Notes: generated by a model from the sequence alone, not told the origin. A stretch of 64,000 nucleotides of DNA from Sporothrix humicola (GCA_021396245.1 WNYE01000078.1:124001-188000); one strand, 5' to 3'; positions 1 through 10,181 are shown, counted from the first letter of the stretch. Program-made: numbers and translations.

Positions 1-308
1 CGGCGGCAAGCACCTCTACCTCTATGTCTAACATGCTAGACGGCGATGAGTCAGGGCTGGACAGATCTGACGTTGACGAATCTGATAACAATGAGACCGA
101 CAGTGCCAGTGACAGCGAAGAGGAAGAAGAAGGCAGCATACAGGTCAAAAATGACCATGGCCGGGAGGGGCAGGAAGGCGACGATGAGCTGGTGAACGCA
201 GCCGTGGTTTTACCTCCCACGAAAGTGCTTACTGGCAATGCCATATGGGCAATCCGCATTACATGCCTGGCAACGATATTTCTGTCGTTGTATATTTTGC
301 TTTATTGA
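1..308 (+). CDS. 3' end of a gene entering from the left edge; acidic protein with C-terminal membrane segment
   Basis: The frame is open from the left edge to a TGA at 306-308. The visible part is a Ser/Asp/Glu-rich acidic stretch, followed by a basic turn and a single hydrophobic segment of about 18 residues that ends almost at the C-terminus. This looks like a tail-anchored or last-helix membrane protein with its charged part before the membrane. An ATG lies at 24, but the frame is open upstream of it, so a truncated larger gene is as likely as a small complete one. I do not recognise the family. It could also be a chance open frame, since only about 100 codons are visible. Confidence 0.4.
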   Translation, partial: AASTSTSMSNMLDGDESGLDRSDVDESDNNETDSASDSEEEEEGSIQVKNDHGREGQEGDDELVNAAVVLPPTKVLTGNAIWAIRITCLATIFLSLYILLY

Positions 309-812
309 GCGAGAATTCCATCCTATGTTGTTTTATTTGACAGCATGTTCCGTTTTTGTTCTTCCTATTTGTTATTTTCTCTATTATCGATACATCTTAC
401 ACTGGTTATTTCAAAGACGCACGGTGTTTGTTGTTTTTTATGAGCCGCTTTTTGTCATTTATTTTTTTGTCGTCGTTTTCATTTCTAATATTAAAAAAAA
501 AAAAAACTTATGATTTGATGATCCTGGTGCTTCCCTTCTTATTTCGCCGAGTAGTTTAAAGATCAAATCGAATTGTGGAAGATCCTATGCCGGATGTCAT
601 CCATCGGACAATTGAGTGGATGAATATGGTAGCCTTTTATGAAGCTGTTGATTTGCGGTCTTCTTTATGTGTTAGTGCCAAGGCCGCTAACCAGCGGTTA
701 GGCTTACGGTGATTTGGGGGTGCCTTCGGTGGTGCTAAAATGTTTCGAATTTCACCAAGCGGCGTGCATTTCTCCTCTGTTCATGCAGACTCTGTGATAT
801 CACAACATACAA
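309..812. other. gene-free spacer
   Basis: About 500 bases between the partial gene and the Zn2Cys6 regulator. The first part is T-rich with an A-run near 493-506, consistent with a 3' UTR. The rest should hold the promoter and leader of the regulator. I see no coding or RNA signal. Confidence 0.5.
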
Positions 813-2026
813 ATGCCCCTCAACGCGCCCAGTCCAAAACGACTTCGTGCATCAGTCGCATGCGACCAGTGCAAAGCATCAAAAAAGCGGTAAGTTGTTG
901 AGGCCGTCACCGACAATGGTACCCATTCCCTCATGATTTCATACTTACAGTTGACCTCAGATGCTTGCAAGGCATCCCTTGCGCAAACTGCACTCGACGC
1001 CGCATCGAGTGCACCTTCACCAGCGCTGACAATACGATTGATGGTCAAGTGATTCCGCAGCGAAGAAAGGCGACAGATGAGGCAGAACCAAATGACTCGT
1101 CGTTGGCAGCAGACAGCAGGTCCAACAGCAACTACAGCCTGGACCTGCCACAGCCATTACAGGCACCATTAATAACGATGCTAGACTGGTAGGCGTCGTC
1201 ATCAATCTTCAACTTGATATTCTCTCGTCTAAAAATTGGCAGGTACTTTGACAAGATTGCACCTCAGTGGCCGGTTGTTGAGCGTGCCGACGTCGTGGGC
1301 CGCACACCCTTTGCACCACCGCTTCTCACGCGCGCCATCTGCCTCGTATCGACGCTGACATGTCCTGACGTGGACACTTCTCAGCTTAACCCTGGTATCG
1401 TCGCGTCGGTCCGGCAATGCTTTGATGCCCACGATCTGTGTGCTCGGCCGTCCATGTCCACATTGCAAGCCTTGCTGCTTCTGCTCTGCTGTCCAGAACT
1501 GGCCGGCTTGCAGGCCCCGATGATGGTCACGGCGGCGTGCACAATGGCCATATCTCTGGGCCTACACCGACCCCAAGCACCACGGCCAGTATTGTATTGG
1601 TCATGTATCGCATGGGCACGATGGGAGGCGCTCAAGTCGTCAAAAGCCAGTGGACAAGAAGTGCCACTTTGTTTCGACCTGGAGAGTGCATTGCCAGTGA
1701 ACAAGCCAGACCCAACAACATGCTTCGGTGCCATTTATGGTCTGTTGGAAGACGCAGAGAAGAATCTTAGATCGCATGGACAGCAAGCAGGCACAGCACA
1801 GCCAGTGGATGGCAATGTTGCTGCCATAAAAGAAAACGCTGCACACCCAATTCCACGCATCTTGATGCGAGTTACACAGCTGTACCTTTCGACCCCTAGT
1901 ACAGGGCATCAGGCGCGGAACATGCGAGTACAATTGCAGGCAGAATATCCTGGAAAATTCGAGGGCAAAGCAGTACAAAAGGCATTGTCTGTCCATCCTT
2001 TTGCAGCGATGCTACAGGAGAGGTAG
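813..2026 (+). CDS. short Zn2Cys6 fungal transcription factor
   Basis: Three exons: 813-889, 961-1188 and 1243-2026, giving 362 aa. The introns are 71 and 54 nt with GTAAGT and GTAGGC donors. The first intron splits the codon just before the third zinc cysteine. Joining the exons gives a perfect binuclear cluster with Cys17, 20, 27, 33, 36 and 43 (C-x2-C-x6-C-x5-C-x2-C-x6-C). The second junction rebuilds the common D-W-Y-F motif at the start of the fungal regulatory domain. Nuclear, DNA-binding regulator. It is shorter than the usual 600-800 aa, with a reduced middle-homology region, so it may be a minimal member or a C-terminally shortened one. Its targets are unknown; the next gene downstream is a secreted chitin-binding protein. 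Confidence 0.8.
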
Positions 2027-2386
2027 TTCAGACTCGACTTTATGGTTGGAGAGGCGGAGGATAGCAACGTTTCTCGTCTCGGGTGTTTTTACTTTCCTAT
2101 TCCCCGGTAATATACGGAAAATATACAAAGACAAGCTTTTCTGCCGCGTGGTCTGGATGTTCAAAGAACCATCCCCGTTGAGCTCTATGTGTGCCGTTTA
2201 TTTGATTGTTTGTGCCGCCATGTGCCGTTATTTGTTGTCCAACACTTACCACCCGGTTGAATCCTGTCAAATCGGCAGCCATGGCAGACAGCGGCCACCA
2301 GATCCATAAGAGGGACATAAATCTCGGCTACGATTGCGTGTGGCATACCTTCTTCCATATTCTAGGCTTCTAGACACTACACAATC
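2027..2386. other. spacer between regulator and chitin-binding gene
   Basis: About 360 bases with no coding signal. It should contain the 3' UTR of the regulator and the promoter and leader of the downstream gene. A weak TATA-like ACATAAAT lies near 2314. Confidence 0.4.
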
Positions 2387-3316
2387 ATGGCTTGCCCACG
2401 ACGATCCCGATGGACTTCCATCATCCCAGCACTGCTTCTCGCTTCGGTCATCAATGCCCTCCAGATCAGTAATGACGGCACTTGCGGCGGGGGCACTGGC
2501 CTCACTTGTGCCGGCTCAACCTGGGGTAGTTGCTGTTCTGCCCACGGATACTGTGGCAGCGGTGACACGTACTGTGGTCAAGGGTGTGACCTGTCAGCAG
2601 GGACATGCAATCCTGGAGAGGGCACAGTCGGTATTGGCGGAGCACCAAAGCCGACGGGTGAGCCAGGCAGCGGAACAAGGTGTCCAGTCTGTCCGGTGTG
2701 CACCATCTGCATGTCACAGCCGCCGACGCCAGTGCCCTCGACGTGCCGTACTATTCTGACAGCCACGCACTGGGAAACGTCGACGACTACAAAGACCGTG
2801 GCAGTGGCCAACGGCACACAGGTTGATATATCGATACAGACGGTGACTTCCACAAAGACTGTGACAAGACAGCCCGACATTTCGGTCAAGACGTCGACAG
2901 TGACTCAAACACAAACACAGACACTTGTCCGTACCGAAACGCAGACTGCAGCCTACACCAACGCGGTCGACGTATCGTCCACACCCTCGGCCGTCATCCT
3001 CGAGTCCACTGCCACGCCGTCGCCCATCCTCCCCGGCGTCGTCCCGGGCTGCCACCGGTGGTATAAGACGCCGAGGCCGACAGCCAGCAGCCAAAAGGAC
3101 GGTGAAGAAGAAGAGGGGTCGACTTGCCGCAGCGTGGCCGACGCTGCCGGCATCTCGAAAGACGACCTGCGGCGGTGGAACACGCGCATTGGCAACACGA
3201 CCGACGACACGGTTATCTGCGATGGCCCCCGCCAGCTGGCATTGCTGGCGAGCAACCTGTGCCGTGTGCGGTGCGGCGACCTGTGGGGCGGGTATTATTT
3301 GTGTGTAGGAGCGTGA
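2387..3316 (+). CDS. secreted CBM18 (hevein-type) plus LysM chitin-binding protein
   Basis: Single exon, 309 aa. A basic N-terminus followed by a hydrophobic run to about residue 24 looks like a secretion signal. Residues 33-74 carry eight cysteines in hevein order (C33, 41, 49, 50, 56, 63, 67, 74) with the SxxGYCG core, the signature of carbohydrate-binding module 18, which binds chitin. A Ser/Thr/Val-rich linker follows, likely O-glycosylated. The C-terminal part (about 220-309) resembles a fungal LysM: CRSVAD, GIS-x4-L-x2-WN and a final LWGGYYLCVG. About 25 residues containing extra cysteines lie between the WN and LWGGYY elements, where family members usually have only a few. Likely roles are cell-wall binding or chitin shielding during host contact. 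No catalytic domain is seen. Confidence 0.75.
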   Translation: MACPRRSRWTSIIPALLLASVINALQISNDGTCGGGTGLTCAGSTWGSCCSAHGYCGSGDTYCGQGCDLSAGTCNPGEGTVGIGGAPKPTGEPGSGTRCPVCPVCTICMSQPPTPVPSTCRTILTATHWETSTTTKTVAVANGTQVDISIQTVTSTKTVTRQPDISVKTSTVTQTQTQTLVRTETQTAAYTNAVDVSSTPSAVILESTATPSPILPGVVPGCHRWYKTPRPTASSQKDGEEEEGSTCRSVADAAGISKDDLRRWNTRIGNTTDDTVICDGPRQLALLASNLCRVRCGDLWGGYYLCVGA

Positions 3317-3340
3317 GGGAAGTCGAGGGTTTGTGTACCT

Positions 3341-3388
3341 GGGGAACCTGGGGTCTGGGGTTGTCTTGATTTCCGGGGGAGTCTGGGG
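3341..3388 (+). other. G-run cluster with G-quadruplex potential
   Basis: Five G runs of four or five bases (3341, 3350, 3357, 3375 and 3385) lie just 3' of the chitin-binding gene. One spacer is about 14 bases, so a stable quadruplex is possible rather than certain. Confidence 0.35.
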
Positions 3389-4000
3389 TTGAGTCGGGAA
3401 ATGAAAGTGTATGTCGACGTTGACTCTTGCTCGAGTCGTTCGTTGAAGTCCGTGGGATTTCCCCAGATCTGCAGACGGCGGGCCACCGCCCACAGCGCCA
3501 GCAACGCCAACGACACAAAACAACGCCAACACAGACCAGGGCCAGGGGCCGCAGTGCGACAACGGAATACGGGGAAACAAACTAGACAGGAAGAAAAACA
3601 GAGGGTGAGAGACGGGAAACGGGGAATTTCCACATCGGCTGCAGCGCCCAGATGCTGTAAGTGGGTGTACGTGGTGTAAGTGGCAGCGTCACAATCGAAG
3701 AGGGGTCGCATTGTCGGCAACATGAATTGTCGTCCAAGAAAACAAAGAGTGCGGAGAGGTGATTGGCGTGCGGAGTTGAGTACGGGGTAACATAGAAGGA
3801 TGTCGACCTTGTGGAGGATGGGGGAGATGTGGAAGATGTGGAGAGCTGGGCAGACCTGGAGAGTCTGGGGTTGGACGCGGAGATGCAGCGTGATGTGCAA
3901 GTGAGGAGACGGAGACGGCGAGAAACAATAACAAGGCCAATGGACGAGCGTTGTGTGTTCAAAGTTGAGTGGTCAATCGGAGTGACTTGAAGGTAGGTTT

Positions 4001-4010
4001 GCATAAATAC
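4001..4010 (+). promoter_or_regulatory. TATA-like element upstream of VAO
   Basis: GCATAAATAC lies about 160 bases before the chosen ATG at 4169, within the range seen for TATA elements in filamentous ascomycetes. Assignment is by position and sequence only. Confidence 0.3.
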
Positions 4011-4168
4011 AAAGTGCTCTTCTGCCGCGTGTTTTGTCGAGAAGCAGTACTGGAATTTCATGCTTTTTCTTTCCGATAGTCCCATCAGATCTTACCTTTG
4101 TACTTGACCTCAGATATTCAAGCATTCCTCGTCATATCATACACCCATACACCCTTTCACATAACAAC

Positions 4169-5863
4169 ATGTCCTCTCTCCCTTCTCGCCCTGCTGGCTC
4201 GGCGCCACTGGCCCTGCCGCCCGGCGTCGATCTCGAGCAGTTCAACAAGTTTATCCAGGACGTCACGGCCGTCGTCGGCGCTGAGAACGTCGAGGTGATC
4301 GTGTCCATCGACCAGATCGACGACAAGTCGTACGAGGACCCGACGCACACGCACGACCCGCACCATATTATGGACCAGGACTACTTCATGGCCTCGGCCG
4401 TCGTGGCGCCGCGCAATGTGGCCGATGTGCAGGCTATTGTCGGCTTGGCCAATCCTTTGTCGCTGCCGCTGTGGCCCATTTCGATTGGCCGCAACTCGGG
4501 GTACGGTGGTGCCGGTCCGCGTGTTCGTGGCTCGCTTGTGCTCAACATGGGTAAGAACATGAACAAGATCCTGGAGGTCAACGTTGAGGGCGCGTACTGC
4601 CTGGTCGAGCCCGGCGTGACGTTCCTGGATATGCACAACTATCTGGTCGAAAACAACCTGCGCGACAAGCTGTGGATCGATGTGCCGGATCTGGGCGGCG
4701 GCTCCATCCTGGGCAACACGCTGGAGCGTGGTGTCGGCTACACGCCATACGGCGACCACTTTATGATGCACAGCGGCATGGAGGTGGTGCTGCCCTCCGG
4801 TGAGCTGATCCGTACCGGCATGGGCGCTCTTCCTGACCCTCTCAAGCCGTCCACGATGGGTCTCAAGCCCGAGGACCAGCCGTGGAACTCGTCTGCCCAG
4901 TTGTTCCCCTACGGCTTTGGCCCGTACGTCGACGGCCTTTTCACGCAGTCCAACCTGGGCATTGTCACCAAGATGGGCATGTGGCTGTTCCCGAACCCGG
5001 GCGGTTACCAGTCGTACCTCATCACACTGCCCAAAGACGGAGATTTGAAGCAGGCCGTCGATATCATCCGCCCGCTGCGTCTGGCCATGGTCCTCCAGAA
5101 CGTGCCGACGATACGCCACATCACAATGGACGCCGCCGTCATGGGCCCCAAGACGACCTACACCGACAAAAAGGGCGTCCTCAACGACGAGGAGCTCGAC
5201 GCCATTGCGGAGAAGCTGGGTCTGGGCCGGTGGAACTTTTACGGCGCGCTGTACGGCCCCGAGCCAGTCCGCAACGCGCTGTGGGCGGCCATCAAGGGCT
5301 CGTTCTCGGCCATCCCCGGCGCCAAGTTCTACTTCAAGGACGAGACCCCCGAGGGTTCCGTCTTGAGAATCAGAGACCTCACAATGCAGGGCATCCCCAC
5401 GTTTGACGAGCTCCGCTGGGTCTCGTGGCTGCCCAACGGCGCCCATCTCTTCTTCTCACCCATTGCGCCTGTCCGTGGCGAAGATGCCGTCGCCCAGTAT
5501 GAGGTGACGCGTCGTCGCTGCGAAGAGGCCGAGCTCGATTTTATTGGCACGTTCACAATTGGCATGCGCGAGATGCACCACATTGTGTGCATTGTCTTTG
5601 ACAAGCGCGACGAGGACCAGAAGCGGCGCGCGCACTGGCTGATCCGCACGCTCATTGACGACTGCGCGCGGCGCGGCTGGGGCGAGTACCGCACGCACCT
5701 GGCGGTCATGGACCAGATCATGGGCACGTACAACTGGAACAATGGCAGCTTTTTGCGGTTCAACGAGGTCATTAAGAACGCGGTCGACCCGAATGGCATT
5801 ATGGCGCCGGGCAAGTCGGGCGTGTGGCCCCAGAAGTACAAGAAGGAGGAGTGGACTCTGTAG
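4169..5863 (+). CDS. vaoA: vanillyl-alcohol oxidase (VAO/PCMH flavoprotein)
   Basis: Single exon, 564 aa from the ATG at 4169; the frame is open further upstream but the homology starts here. The sequence closely follows the fungal vanillyl-alcohol oxidase characterised from Penicillium simplicissimum (560 aa), shifted by four residues throughout. His426 matches the FAD-linking His422, His65 matches His61 (needed for flavinylation), Tyr112, Tyr507 and Arg508 match the phenolate-binding trio, and Asp174 matches Asp170. This family oxidises para-substituted phenols such as vanillyl alcohol, 4-(methoxymethyl)phenol and eugenol-type compounds, making H2O2. The C-terminus ends in WTL, not a canonical SKL peroxisomal signal, so location is uncertain. 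The next gene is a large zinc-finger regulator in the same orientation. No key residue is missing, so the enzyme should be active. Confidence 0.95.
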   Translation: MSSLPSRPAGSAPLALPPGVDLEQFNKFIQDVTAVVGAENVEVIVSIDQIDDKSYEDPTHTHDPHHIMDQDYFMASAVVAPRNVADVQAIVGLANPLSLPLWPISIGRNSGYGGAGPRVRGSLVLNMGKNMNKILEVNVEGAYCLVEPGVTFLDMHNYLVENNLRDKLWIDVPDLGGGSILGNTLERGVGYTPYGDHFMMHSGMEVVLPSGELIRTGMGALPDPLKPSTMGLKPEDQPWNSSAQLFPYGFGPYVDGLFTQSNLGIVTKMGMWLFPNPGGYQSYLITLPKDGDLKQAVDIIRPLRLAMVLQNVPTIRHITMDAAVMGPKTTYTDKKGVLNDEELDAIAEKLGLGRWNFYGALYGPEPVRNALWAAIKGSFSAIPGAKFYFKDETPEGSVLRIRDLTMQGIPTFDELRWVSWLPNGAHLFFSPIAPVRGEDAVAQYEVTRRRCEEAELDFIGTFTIGMREMHHIVCIVFDKRDEDQKRRAHWLIRTLIDDCARRGWGEYRTHLAVMDQIMGTYNWNNGSFLRFNEVIKNAVDPNGIMAPGKSGVWPQKYKKEEWTL

Positions 5864-7019
5864 AGTGCGTAGCAAACAGATCTCGAGATACCTAGCAGTA
5901 CATAGCCAATTGATCAGTAACAATTCAATTTCTCATGAACTTCAAGAAAGCCTGCTAGGCCAATTGGAAGTGATGCAAACAAGCCGTTGCAATGCCAAAC
6001 ACTCACCATACATTACTGCACAGCCAACGGTATCATCGTATTGGTTGTCAATGCCAAATAAACGGGGCAAGGGATGTGGGAATTTCCCGCTCTTCGCCCT
6101 CAGCTCCCTTCCACATCTCTCGCCCGACTGAGACCTAGGAGTGTGGCGTGTGGTACTGCATTCAGCTGCTAAAGCCAAATCCAGTCTCGGCCAGTCGAGA
6201 AAATGCATGACCAGGTTTGGGGCGTTCGTTGGGGGCGTCGTTGGGCCGGATATCGGTCGTTTTGTCGTTTCTTTGTCATGGGCCAACAGAAAGTTGCTTT
6301 TGGCGTTGGACAGTCGTCAAGGTGGCGATGGTGTTTGAGGGAAAGACGCAGGCGCGATGCCTATTCGCTATTCGCGCCTGCCATTTCGCGCTATTTCGCG
6401 CTATTTCGCGCTACTTGTTCTCAGCTGCTCTTGCTTCTTTCTGTTTGAACTGCCCAGGCTCGCAGGAAACACAGCTCCATCGCACCTTCCCAGCCTTCTC
6501 TGTCCCACTATTTATGCTTTTTCCACTTCCCCTTTTAGTGCGAAATGGGAACCGCAAAAGTGCAACAGAAAGACAGAAAGGCAACAGAGGAAAGAGAAAG
6601 GCTTCACCTGGTTCGTTCTTTCCTGTCATTCAGTCAAATGGCCAGCCAACTTCCCCGCATTTCTCTCCTTTTTTTTCGATACTCGCTAGGTTCCCCGGAT
6701 TCCACCGAGAACCACAACTCATATCTCAAGTTTGATTGAAGTCCGAATGAATGCCTGCAAGCTGAATGCTGGATGCTTCACGCCTTCAAGCCCTCCCTGC
6801 GAATGTCTTTCCACGCCCCTGGTCCCTTCCTTTGGCTGAAAATCTGAAATTAAACTGGATCCCTTCGACGCCTCGCCTCGATTACGACTCTGAGTACGAC
6901 CCTGCCTCGTCGTCTTATTGCCGAGCCAGACCGAATCGACGAGATTCACGTTGACAATAACCGCATCGACGATTAACAATTGACGGTTGACGACAGATAC
7001 GACGACAAATCAAGACAGC
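5864..7019. other. intergenic region, leader of the dual-finger regulator
   Basis: About 1.15 kb without a convincing gene. It contains the 10-base repeat at 6383-6412, then pyrimidine-rich sequence leading to the ATG at 7020. Open frames here on both strands have no recognisable content. Confidence 0.5.
6383..6412 (+). repeat. three tandem copies of ATTTCGCGCT
   Basis: Three exact 10-base units back to back, each with the palindromic core CGCG, in the upstream region of the dual-finger regulator. A degenerate TATTCGCGCCTG precedes them. This could be a cluster of factor-binding sites or a simple tandem duplication. Confidence 0.7.
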
Positions 7020-10000
7020 ATGGAAACGACCGACGCCAAACGGCCGGACGTCGTCGCCATGGACCCAGCTAGGGATACGAACATCGCGGCCCCGATGACG
7101 AACCCGATAACAACAACATCCTCGACGGCATCCACGGCGACACCCGACCCCAAGACGCGCAAGGCGAAGGACCCCAAGCACAAGGGCTTTTCCTGCCTCT
7201 TTTGCCAGCGCCTCTTCAACCGCAGCGACTCCCTCAAACGACACTGGACGACCTGTGCCGTCCGCCGTCGGCAAGCTCTAGAAACCCCGCAAGTCGTGCC
7301 CAAGACCCGCGGCCGCAAACCCCAGGCCTGCGACCGGTGCTGCCGTCTCAAGCGGGCCTGCACCTTTACCGACCCCTGCGAGACGTGCGTCCGGAGCAAG
7401 CGGACGTGCACATATACTCGGGCCGTGCCGGCCCCCAATAGCTCGACGACCACAACATCCACATCCAATGGAACTGTCGACACGATTGTCAGCATCCCGG
7501 ACTCGGTTTCGGTGGACACAATGGTGGAGGTCATAGACACAACATCACCGGCCTCGTCCGAGACGGCAAGCTCGGGAGCAGCGAGCATTGCTGGAGCTGC
7601 ACGAACACACAGCTCGGCCAGCACGACGAGCATTGTCGGCGATGCGGACAGCAGCAACACCTCACAGCCACAACAACATATCGACCCGTCTTTACCACTC
7701 TTCACGTCAAACGAAATTGACTGGATTCTGGACGGAGTGGACATGGATGCCGTCAACATGGGCAATATGAGCGGCGTCGCTGTCGGCAACTTGGATCTCA
7801 ACATGGACCTGGGACTCGGTGCACCGAATGGCGACTTGATGGACGTTTTGGGCGTCGGTATGGACCCTGCCGGTGCAGGAGTAGCAACAGCCTCGACGTC
7901 CATAACCATGATGCCCCTGTCGGCCACAACAGCCATGCCAACAGCCATGGCCACGGCTATGCCTACGACGACAGCTGCACCAATGATGCAACAACAACCA
8001 GACTACATGCAGTACACATATATGCAACCGACCGCCACATACCACCACATCCAGCAGCACCATCAACAGCAGCAGCAGCAGCAGCAGCAACAGCAACAAA
8101 ACAACTTCCAACAGTCCTCGGCACTCATGCTGCGCCTCATCCGCCGCCCAACCGAGGTCGACCTGTCCGCGCTCTGCGAGTTCTCGTTCCTCGAGCGCAT
8201 CACACGCACCAGCGGCCTCGTCGACTCGTTCCACTGCGGCAGCCAGGAGCAGCGGCGCACGATCGCCCAGGTCGGCCAGGAGAAGCTGATGCTGAGCATC
8301 GGCAGAGTGAGCGGCAGCAGTCTCGGTGGCCGGTCAGCCGCCAGCCTTGCATGGTCTGGCTGGTCCCCTCTGGCTTTGACTGCCGCCGCCACAGACGACG
8401 ACGACAACACGCGCCTGCTGGCCAAGACGCACGACATTGTCTCGCAGATTCGGGAGGTCACGCTGGCACGGCAAGCTCGCGCAAAGTCACAGGCTGCTAC
8501 AAATAAAACGAAGGCCGGTAAGAACGGCAAGGCCAAAAAGAGCCCCATCGACGAGGGCTGGTCACCTGCCATGGAGACGCTCTGCTACGACTTCTTCCGG
8601 CCCGCCAACATCCACAAATGCCTGGCCCTGTTCTGGTCTTTCTGGTACCCCAATAGCCCGAACATTCACGGCCCGTCGTTTGTGCCTTCCACGGCGCCGA
8701 CCAAGCTTCTCGCGTCTATGGTGCTCGTGGGAGCCTGTCTTGCGCCCGACGGCAGTCCCAACAACAGCACCCACAGCCACCTCAACCATCTACAAGGCGG
8801 ACGTGGACAGCGGGGACAAATGGCCGTGCCGGGACTCTGGTTCGACGCTGTCGAAGAAATGGTCTTCCGCGAAGAACACGACGACATCGAAGAGATATAT
8901 GACGACCACGACGACGATAACGACAAGAACGACTCGGACGAGAGCGGCGCCGACAACAATGGTCACGACTGCGACAATGAAGACTGCGACCACGAAGACT
9001 GTGCCAACCCAGCCGTCAACATGATGCTCGCCTGGGAGAACTCGACGCACACTGCCCGGCGGAACGCTCAGCTTGCACGCCTACAGGCAGCCTTCTTAGT
9101 CTGCCTGTACCAGACCTGGGAGGGTGCGCCGCGTGCCAAGCGTCGGGCCCGCCAGGACCGGTACACGGCCGTTGTCAGCCTGGCCCGCGAGATTGGCTGT
9201 TCCTCAGCGACGCTGCGCTCAGTCCGCACCGACTGCCGGGAAACCTTTGACTGGAACGAGTACATTCTACGCGAGTCCTTGATCCGGACTGTGTCTTACA
9301 TTTTCGCTCTGGACTCGGCCTACGCCCTATTCTACCGTCACCCACCGCGCATGGTCCTACCCGAGCTCCAGACCGACCTGTCCTCGCCCGAGTCGTGCTT
9401 CCGCGCCGAGACTGCCGATGCCTGTTTTGCCGAGCTCTCGGCGTGGCGCGCCGCCAACGCCTCCATCACGGGCATGGGCAATGGCGTCTCTGTCAAGAAC
9501 AAAACGGGCACGCTGCCCATCTCCATTGCCACGGCCGTCCAGACGCTGTGCCACGGCACGATATCAACAGAAGTCGAGCAGGCGTTCTCGCGTCTCAGCG
9601 TGCTCAACATGTTTACGATTGTGTCGGCCCTCTACGCCATGACGTTCCGGGTAGAGACGTCGCTGCTTTATACGTCGGGTCCTGGCGGTGAGGCCGCCCT
9701 TATCCAGACGGGCCTGCGGCACTGGATCCGGTTGTGGCCATCTGCGTACCGCGACCAGGAGCTCTACGAGATGCACGCCACGACAGCCACGACGGCAGCC
9801 GCCTCGATGGGCAACGGCGGCGGCGGCTGGCCACGGGCCGTTGGGTTTATGCGGCACGCGCCCGAGTACTGCCTCGTGGCGTTCTTTATCTTGGCCCGCA
9901 TTCGGGGCGGCGCCAACGACGATGGGTTGCCGCCTCCACCAGGCACGGCCTCAATGGCGGCCCCCGACGCGCCCACGATCCCGCCGATCAGCAACACGGT

Positions 10001-10181
10001 CAGCAACGCCGTCCGCAGCAGCGGCGTCAAAAATGTGCAGTGTACGGGCCAGGACATGGCTTTGTTGAATGCACTGGTCACCGAGTTCCGGTGCCGCAAG
10101 GCGAGCTCGTACTGCTCGAGGATGCTGCGGCAGTTTTGCCCGCCCGACATGGGGCCGGAGCGGAGCGGGATTGCCATGTAA
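7020..10181 (+). CDS. large transcription factor with C2HC finger plus Zn2Cys6 cluster
   Basis: Single exon, 1053 aa from the ATG at 7020; an in-frame TTG further up is not a credible start. Residues 59-79 form a C2H2-like finger in which the last ligand is Cys (C59, C62, H75, C79). Residues 104-130 form a perfect Zn2Cys6 cluster (C104, 107, 114, 120, 123, 130). Next come Ser/Thr-rich and Met-rich low-complexity sequence and a His/Gln-rich tract with a long glutamine run encoded by CAG/CAA near 8064-8099. A fungal-type regulatory domain occupies the C-terminal half. Residues 618-664 are an Asp/Glu/His/Cys-rich insert. Regulators with this finger pair exist in many Pezizomycotina. Position between VAO and a P450 makes local regulation plausible but unproven. 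Confidence 0.9.
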   Translation: METTDAKRPDVVAMDPARDTNIAAPMTNPITTTSSTASTATPDPKTRKAKDPKHKGFSCLFCQRLFNRSDSLKRHWTTCAVRRRQALETPQVVPKTRGRKPQACDRCCRLKRACTFTDPCETCVRSKRTCTYTRAVPAPNSSTTTTSTSNGTVDTIVSIPDSVSVDTMVEVIDTTSPASSETASSGAASIAGAARTHSSASTTSIVGDADSSNTSQPQQHIDPSLPLFTSNEIDWILDGVDMDAVNMGNMSGVAVGNLDLNMDLGLGAPNGDLMDVLGVGMDPAGAGVATASTSITMMPLSATTAMPTAMATAMPTTTAAPMMQQQPDYMQYTYMQPTATYHHIQQHHQQQQQQQQQQQQNNFQQSSALMLRLIRRPTEVDLSALCEFSFLERITRTSGLVDSFHCGSQEQRRTIAQVGQEKLMLSIGRVSGSSLGGRSAASLAWSGWSPLALTAAATDDDDNTRLLAKTHDIVSQIREVTLARQARAKSQAATNKTKAGKNGKAKKSPIDEGWSPAMETLCYDFFRPANIHKCLALFWSFWYPNSPNIHGPSFVPSTAPTKLLASMVLVGACLAPDGSPNNSTHSHLNHLQGGRGQRGQMAVPGLWFDAVEEMVFREEHDDIEEIYDDHDDDNDKNDSDESGADNNGHDCDNEDCDHEDCANPAVNMMLAWENSTHTARRNAQLARLQAAFLVCLYQTWEGAPRAKRRARQDRYTAVVSLAREIGCSSATLRSVRTDCRETFDWNEYILRESLIRTVSYIFALDSAYALFYRHPPRMVLPELQTDLSSPESCFRAETADACFAELSAWRAANASITGMGNGVSVKNKTGTLPISIATAVQTLCHGTISTEVEQAFSRLSVLNMFTIVSALYAMTFRVETSLLYTSGPGGEAALIQTGLRHWIRLWPSAYRDQELYEMHATTATTAAASMGNGGGGWPRAVGFMRHAPEYCLVAFFILARIRGGANDDGLPPPPGTASMAAPDAPTIPPISNTVSNAVRSSGVKNVQCTGQDMALLNALVTEFRCRKASSYCSRMLRQFCPPDMGPERSGIAM

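Larger units (their letters stand above)
3317..4168. other. intergenic region with G-run cluster
   Basis: About 850 bases. The 5' part contains repeated GGGG runs (see 3341-3388). The part near 3800-4168 should be the promoter and leader of the VAO gene. Overlapping open frames on both strands are low-complexity and not credible genes. Confidence 0.5.
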
